Positions 5,604 to 9,467 of a DNA stretch of 9,467 nt are shown here, one piece after another. The notes beneath the pieces are model-generated. The model saw only the letters and a program-made list of their open reading frames with translations, searched no databases and had not been told where the DNA came from. This stretch comes from Arenicella sp. GTDB taxonomy: Bacteria > Pseudomonadota > Gammaproteobacteria > Arenicellales > Arenicellaceae. Position numbers and translations under genes: made by a program. Numbering within the stretch: the first letter of the stretch is position 1; each line of letters opens with the position of its first letter. The DNA lies in the NCBI GenBank assembly GCA_016763815.1, contig JAESTB010000122.1, positions 1 through 9,467 of the forward strand, written 5' to 3'.

Positions 5604-8097
5604 GTAACTTAAATACGCCCACAGATTCTGCCAAAATTTCTGAAAACGTGGTTAGTTTTTCGGTTGATGCTTTTTGTTCGTTCAATGACTTCTCAGTTTC
5701 ACGTGACTTCACTTCAATCACAATTGCCTTATCACGAATTTCATTTGACGTTTTCGCTTGAGCTATGGCGCTTCCTGCAATCTGTTTCACCATTTCCACC
5801 AGGGACGCTGTTGTATTTTCGTTTTGTTCCATCGCGACTCCAGCCTGCTCTGCCAACTTAGTACCCTCAGCCACCTGAGAAATCACTTTGTTCATCGCAG
5901 TTACTGTATCGAACGTCTCAGTTCGAATACTGTTCGCTAGAGTTGAAATTTCCTCTGTAGATTGCTTCGCGTTTTCGGCCAAGCGCTGTACCTCGTTTGC
6001 AACTACCGCAAAACCTCGACCGGCTTCACCGGCTGATGCTGCATGCATCGATGCGTTAAGTGCCAGAATGTGAGTTCGTTCTGCGATGTTGTTAATCAAG
6101 TTTACGATACCGCTAATCTCCTGAGAACGATCACCTAAACGTTTAATACGTTTTTCAGTTTCAAAAATTGTTTCGCGAATTGAGTTAATACCTGCCGCCG
6201 AATCTTGCACCGAGCTGAGTGCTCTTTTTGCATAACCGATCGTCTCTTGTGCCATCAGGTTCGCGTTATTTGCATCCTCGGCAATTTTATCCATCTCAAC
6301 AGATGAGTCTCCCAAGGCTCTTACCGTTTCAAGTATCTCATCTCGCTCTTTTGCTGAAGCCTCGATCACCAAATTAGACGTATTGTTTACATCACCCGAC
6401 ACTTCTAGTACCTGATCGGATACCATGGCTACTTGCTTCAATACGTCTGAAGTTTCTTCAGTCAATGTATTCAATGAGGCCGCTACGGTACCGATAATAT
6501 CTTCTGATACAGGTATCGATACGGTAAAATCTTTGTCTGAAATTTGATTCAGCGCTCTAATTAAATTAATAATAGAGTTATTGAGTCGTTCATTCTCTTG
6601 TTCCGCTGCAGCAAGGCTGGATACTTTATCATCCATCAAACCATTGAGTGCATTACCTAAGTCACCTAGCTCATCTTGAGTGGTTACATCAACACGCGCA
6701 TCAAGGTCGCCTGCAGATAGTTTGCGCACCGTACTATCAAGTTCAGCAATAGGATCAGATAACGTTTTAACAAAACGCAAACCGACAAATACCGCGATAG
6801 CCGCCAGTGCCGCCGCAATTAATAGCGACGCGATCAAAATCAAACGAGTCAATGAAGATGCTTGTGCGAAGGCTTCCTCGACGTCAATCTCAGACATTAA
6901 GGCCCACCGCGTACCAAGCACGTTGATTGGGGTAAATGCCGACAACACTGGCACATTACGATAATCCGGGAAAATCTCAAAGCCGCTTTCGCCCGCCAAC
7001 GCTTTTTGGGTACCTGGGGTATCCACCGCCAGTAAACCAATCGAAGAGTTCCTGCCTTCGATTAATGAAATTAAACTCGCATCAACACCAGACGACGCTA
7101 AGGCTCGCAGATAGCCTTCTGAGTCTTCGAGTAGAAAACGAGACTCATTTCGCAGCAAATTGTCCGGCCCTACTAGATAGGTTTCGCCTGAAGCACCTAA
7201 GCCCTTTTCAGCCCATTTTCCATCTAAGGTCATAATCGCATTAATACGATCGATCGGTGCTTGATAAATAAGCACTCCTACTTTCTGGCCTTTATCAAAG
7301 ATCGGTGTTGCGATAAATACCGCTTGCGTATCGTATGAAGGCAAATACTGAGCATAATCCGCGATCTGCACCGCATCGCCGAGCCGGCTTGTATTTGCTT
7401 TTCTAAATACCTTGCCGATGCCGGCTTCTCTAAAAGGGCCTGAAATCAATGACGTGGCATAGTCAATCTCTTTATAAACTGAGTAAACAATTTCACCAGT
7501 ATTGGAATCAACTAAGAAAATATCGTAAAGACCAAAACGCTTCAGGTAGTCTCTAAAGACTGGGTGATACTTATTATGCAAATTCGAATATTCTGTACCG
7601 TCGCCGGCACTATCTAACAAATCTTTTGAGCCGAGGGGGTTTGGGTTTCGTGAAATGTATTTCGCCTGATAATACTCACTCTTAGCGGTTAACGCGTTTA
7701 GCAATGATTGTGTTTCAGGTATATCACCACGGTTTCTATTACCGTATTCGCTAGCAAACTGTTGATCATAGTATTGAGAAATTGAACTTCGTTGATCGTC
7801 GGAATAAGCGGCCACGATGCTTTCTTCATTTCCAAACGCACGCCCAAACTCTTTCATTGCATCAATAACCATCAAGTTATTGGACATTGAACTCAGCTCA
7901 TCGCTAAGAGTACCAAAATAGGTTTCGATCGCATCTTGTCGTGCGTCGCGAATCGATATCAATTTTTCTTGAGCGTTTTCTTGCAGCGAATCTCGAGAAC
8001 TCGAGATACTAAAATAGCCAATAGACGCTGAGATCACGATCGCAGGCACTACTGCTAACAAAAGAACAATTAATAATAGTTTTTGTCGAATATTCAA
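5596..8097 (-). CDS. Methyl-accepting chemotaxis protein, double-Cache sensor with two HAMP units
   Basis: An 833-residue inner-membrane chemoreceptor. Transmembrane helix 1 spans about residues 7-28, followed by a large periplasmic region (about 35-415) of double-Cache type: YDIFLVDSNTGEIVYSVYKE (191-210) and ATPIFDKGQKVGVLIYQAP (263-281) in the distal lobe, GASGETYLVGPDNLLRNESR (301-320) in the proximal lobe. Helix 2 is about 417-440, then HAMP (442-495), a second HAMP-like unit (about 510-555), and a signalling coiled coil whose hairpin tip is ERTHILALNASMHAASAGEA (673-692). The tip is closer to PilJ-type receptors than to Tsr/Tar. There is no C-terminal CheR-binding pentapeptide. The start is TTG, preceded by AGAGG at 6 nt; the hydrophobic N-terminus must be included and no ATG is available before residue 71. 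The ligand cannot be predicted; Cache sensors often bind small organic molecules. Confidence 0.93.
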   Translation of the reverse strand: MNIRQKLLLIVLLLAVVPAIVISASIGYFSISSSRDSLQENAQEKLISIRDARQDAIETYFGTLSDELSSMSNNLMVIDAMKEFGRAFGNEESIVAAYSDDQRSSISQYYDQQFASEYGNRNRGDIPETQSLLNALTAKSEYYQAKYISRNPNPLGSKDLLDSAGDGTEYSNLHNKYHPVFRDYLKRFGLYDIFLVDSNTGEIVYSVYKEIDYATSLISGPFREAGIGKVFRKANTSRLGDAVQIADYAQYLPSYDTQAVFIATPIFDKGQKVGVLIYQAPIDRINAIMTLDGKWAEKGLGASGETYLVGPDNLLRNESRFLLEDSEGYLRALASSGVDASLISLIEGRNSSIGLLAVDTPGTQKALAGESGFEIFPDYRNVPVLSAFTPINVLGTRWALMSEIDVEEAFAQASSLTRLILIASLLIAAALAAIAVFVGLRFVKTLSDPIAELDSTVRKLSAGDLDARVDVTTQDELGDLGNALNGLMDDKVSSLAAAEQENERLNNSIINLIRALNQISDKDFTVSIPVSEDIIGTVAASLNTLTEETSDVLKQVAMVSDQVLEVSGDVNNTSNLVIEASAKERDEILETVRALGDSSVEMDKIAEDANNANLMAQETIGYAKRALSSVQDSAAGINSIRETIFETEKRIKRLGDRSQEISGIVNLINNIAERTHILALNASMHAASAGEAGRGFAVVANEVQRLAENAKQSTEEISTLANSIRTETFDTVTAMNKVISQVAEGTKLAEQAGVAMEQNENTTASLVEMVKQIAGSAIAQAKTSNEIRDKAIVIEVKSRETEKSLNEQKASTEKLTTFSEILAESVGVFKLPQ

Positions 8098-8111
8098 GGT
8101 GGACCTCTCAT
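8094..8111 (-). promoter_or_regulatory. Receptor translation start: AGAGG, TTG, and an overlapping five-codon ORF
   Basis: AGAGG (8108-8104) lies 6 nt before the TTG start at 8097. An ATG at 8111-8109, in another frame, opens a five-codon reading frame (Met-Arg-Gly-Pro-Pro) whose TGA at 8096-8094 overlaps the TTG. The Shine-Dalgarno for the receptor is inside this mini-frame. Whether it is translated is unknown; it has no Shine-Dalgarno of its own that I can see. Confidence 0.4.
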
Positions 8112-8236
8112 GGTCAAATTAAATTTTTCCTATTTGTGCCGATTATTTATCCAATATGTCGCAAGCAAACATCGCTTTGCTCAGTTACACAAACGAAACA
8201 CAACTAAGTACAGACTCTATTAAAGAATCAGGCTTA
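8098..8236 (-). other. 139-nt gap between cheW and the receptor gene
   Basis: No gene fits here. On the minus strand it holds the 11-mer TTTGCTTGCGA (8169-8159), also present upstream of the first gene, a 6-bp hairpin (AGCAAA 8164-8169 with TTTGCT 8176-8181, loop 6 nt), and AT-rich sequence around 8143-8155 that could supply a weak -10 element. The gap is long for a tight operon, so an internal promoter for the receptor is plausible but no confident -35/-10 pair was found. Confidence 0.4.
8120..8145 (+). promoter_or_regulatory. Sigma-28-like element pointing antisense to cheW
   Basis: TAAATTTT (8120-8127), 10 nt, then GCCGATTA (8138-8145). The known FliA consensus is TAAAGTTT, 11 nt, GCCGATAA, so each half matches at 7 of 8 bases but the spacing is one short. 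It points toward the 3' end of cheW on the opposite strand. It may be a chance match in AT-rich DNA. Confidence 0.2.
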
Positions 8237-8743
8237 TCACTCACACAAAGATGCGAAAAAAGCATCATGATCATACTCAACCAATACCTGATTATCTCTC
8301 TTAAACACGTTTGAGATATAAGGGTTAAGTGTATTTGGCAAAGTAGGTACTTGTGCGGTTGGTATGCACTCGCTCTCTCTTACCATATAAGGTAGAGACT
8401 CCAATAATACGCCGACGGTATTACCACCCTCTCCAAGCGCAATTAGATATCTACCTTTAATCTCTTTGCCCATTTTAAGATGCGTATACAAGTTAAAGAC
8501 TGGCACCAAATTACCGCGAAAATTACACAACCCAACCACGTTTTCTGGCATGAGGGGCAATTCGGCGTACTGGGGAGCTTCAACTAATTCGCTCAAAATA
8601 CCCTGAGGCAACACTAAATTCAGATTATTTATCTCAATAACATAACGAACATCGTCAACCCTGACCGCTTCGGCAAAAGTTGACTCCACTTCTAATTCTT
8701 GGCTCAACATTTGAGTCAAACTGGCTGTTTCCATATTCGTCAC
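8237..8743 (-). CDS. CheW/PilI-type chemotaxis adaptor
   Basis: A 168-residue cytoplasmic coupling protein joining the receptor to the CheA kinase. After a 30-residue leader predicted to be partly helical, a complete CheW domain runs from about 31 to 165. The diagnostic centre is VVGLCNFRGNLVPVFNL (69-85), with Arg76-Gly77 of the conserved loop and the following Pro-Val strand; YLIALGEGGNTVGVLLESL (99-117) is the next strand pair. Of the three CheW-like proteins here this is the only one with an intact central motif, so it is the likely scaffold for the receptor-kinase array. It begins 21 nt after the response-regulator stop. The start could be the GTG at 8743 or the ATG three codons later (8734); neither has a clear Shine-Dalgarno. 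Position between the regulator and the receptor matches pilI in pilG-H-I-J clusters. Confidence 0.9.
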   Translation of the reverse strand: MTNMETASLTQMLSQELEVESTFAEAVRVDDVRYVIEINNLNLVLPQGILSELVEAPQYAELPLMPENVVGLCNFRGNLVPVFNLYTHLKMGKEIKGRYLIALGEGGNTVGVLLESLPYMVRESECIPTAQVPTLPNTLNPYISNVFKRDNQVLVEYDHDAFFASLCE

Positions 8744-8764
8744 AGTAATAAAATTAGTTTCGAG

Positions 8765-9127
8765 TTATGCGAATTTTGCTACAACATCAAGCACGTCATC
8801 CGCGTCAAAAGGCTTGCCAATGTGGCCTGCTGCACCTTGCAAACCGCTCATAACTTTGTCAGCTTTTTGATTTTTGCTTGTCACCATTACAATTGGTATA
8901 TCTTTTATCTCACCGTCTTTTTTCATCGCTCGGCATATTTCAAAACCACTTTTACCAGGCATAACAACGTCCAATAGCACAAGATCAGGGCTTTCCTTTC
9001 TCGCAATTTCAATTCCCGCAGCGCCTTCATCGGCTGTTAGCACTGAATACCCTTTGCTTTGCAACAAATTCTTCAAGTTATCTCTATCAACCGCGGTGTC
9101 ATCTATTATCAATACTTTAAGGCTCAT
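8765..9127 (-). CDS. Single-domain response regulator, PilH/CheY-like
   Basis: A 120-residue stand-alone receiver domain, the likely diffusible output or phosphate sink of the kinase. All catalytic residues are present: Asp9-Asp10 (VLIIDD), phosphorylation site Asp53 (LVLLDVVMPG), Thr83 (IVMVTSK) and Lys105 followed by Pro-Phe. The segment SKNQKADKVMSGLQGA resembles the corresponding TKDQETDKVW part of PilH more than classical CheY. No output domain is attached. The ATG is preceded by AGGAAGGA at good spacing, the best ribosome site in the cluster. It is the first gene of the run, and the 214 nt before it to the next possible upstream stop should contain the main promoter. PilG versus PilH orthology cannot be settled without alignment, and no second stand-alone regulator is present. 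Confidence 0.92.
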   Translation of the reverse strand: MSLKVLIIDDTAVDRDNLKNLLQSKGYSVLTADEGAAGIEIARKESPDLVLLDVVMPGKSGFEICRAMKKDGEIKDIPIVMVTSKNQKADKVMSGLQGAAGHIGKPFDADDVLDVVAKFA

Positions 9128-9341
9128 TATTTTTCCTTCCTATTTTGTTACTAAAATTTTTACTTTATTACACTGTTAAGACATTACCTCAAAAACTGTT
9201 TTATCAATTCCTAATATAATGAACCTATAGCAAACGACTTAAATATACAAAGAACAATAACTTACTTCGCAAGCAAAACAGTGAAACCACTTCTATTTAG
9301 AGGCCGTATTTACGACAACTGCCTCACGGAATTAATCTCTA
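9128..9341 (-). promoter_or_regulatory. Region upstream of the operon, probable promoter
   Basis: No gene fits these 214 nt. The best sigma-70-like candidate on the minus strand is TTAAGT (9242-9237), 18 nt, TATATT (9218-9213), about 85 nt before the first ATG. The -35 part is weak. The 11-mer TTTGCTTGCGA (9277-9267) lies just upstream of it and recurs before the receptor gene. A weak inverted repeat, GAGGC (9300-9304) with GCCTC (9321-9325), might close the upstream transcript but lacks a U run. No sigma-54 or convincing sigma-28 element was seen on the minus strand. Confidence 0.35.
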
Positions 9342-9467
9342 TCAAGTTTGAAATCCCATTACGTCTACTGACTTGTAAAATGAACTGTCTGAACTTTTTG
9401 TCGTAGTACTTTCAGACCACTCTTTCAACAAAACATCAATAAACTCTAAAAAATCGTGCTGCGACAC
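9342..9467 (-). CDS. Possible 3' end of an upstream gene, unidentified
   Basis: From the window edge a minus-strand frame stays open for 41 codons to a TGA at 9344-9342. It begins SQHDFLEFIDVLLKEWSE, an amphipathic helix-like segment, and then becomes rich in Ser, Thr and Lys, as many C-terminal tails are. No family is recognised and 41 codons can be open by chance, so this is tentative. If real, the chemosensory genes follow it by 214 nt. Confidence 0.3.
   Translation of the reverse strand: MSQHDFLEFIDVLLKEWSESTTTKSSDSSFYKSVDVMGFQT

Noticed and set aside
5664..6073. Overlapping plus-strand frames opposite the receptor signalling domain
   Set aside because: The minus-strand frame is an unmistakable MCP hairpin; these are antisense by-products of its codon use.
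8699..9179. Plus-strand frames opposite the response regulator and CheW start
   Set aside because: No recognisable motifs, and both overlap genes with catalytic residues fully preserved on the minus strand.
9215..9220. Perfect TATAAT on the plus strand
   Set aside because: No TTG-type -35 lies 16-18 nt upstream and no plus-strand gene follows; it is the overlap of an AT-rich minus-strand -10 candidate.
9300..9325. GAGGC/GCCTC inverted repeat as a terminator of the upstream gene
   Set aside because: Only 5 bp with a 16-nt interior and no U run; too weak to call.
1..9467. CRISPR arrays, tRNA or rRNA genes, toxin-antitoxin or phage-defence genes
   Set aside because: No regularly spaced repeats, no cloverleaf or rRNA-like stretches, and every substantial gene is explained as chemosensory, outer-membrane or transposase.

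Overview
This window reads almost entirely on the minus strand. It holds one chemosensory (Che/Pil-Chp-type) gene cluster and, at the left edge, the remains of an insertion sequence. The TorF/Gcw_chp-type outer-membrane protein, the PilH-like regulator, the hybrid CheA and the moderately AT-rich DNA suggest a Gram-negative proteobacterium, probably a gammaproteobacterium and perhaps marine. That placement is inference; there is no rRNA or other marker here.

In transcription order (right to left) the layout is: the possible 3' end of an unidentified gene (9467-9342); an intergenic region likely to hold the main promoter (9341-9128); a single-domain CheY/PilH-like response regulator (9127-8765); a canonical CheW/PilI-like adaptor (8743-8237); a 139-nt gap; a double-Cache, two-HAMP transmembrane chemoreceptor (8097-5596); an 82-nt gap with two mutually exclusive stem-loops; a hybrid CheA kinase with one evident HPt and a C-terminal receiver (5513-1965); two divergent CheW-like proteins (1930-1514 and 1503-1051); and, only 19 nt further on, a small outer-membrane beta-barrel protein (1031-393). 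After a 10-bp stem-loop comes a decayed IS3-family transposase fragment (332-1).

The genes make a nearly complete signalling unit: a periplasmic ligand sensed by the receptor would control CheA through the CheW adaptors, and phosphoryl groups would pass from HPt His456 to the stand-alone regulator and/or the fused receiver. No CheR, CheB, CheC, CheX or CheZ gene is present, so adaptation enzymes must be elsewhere or absent. The output (twitching, swimming or a non-motility function) cannot be read from this window.

The strongest anomaly is in the CheA receiver. The frame breaks exactly at the conserved Lys-Pro-Phe: reading on in another frame restores a normal receiver C-terminus whose stop sits 9 nt before the next start codon. 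This is a recent mutation, a sequence error or (less likely) a recoding site. Other points of interest are two divergent CheW-like proteins (one lacking the usual central Arg-Gly segment), an outer-membrane protein apparently in the same operon, a duplicated helical module in the CheA N-terminus, a G7 Shine-Dalgarno before a TTG start, and an 11-nt motif shared by the two longest intergenic regions.
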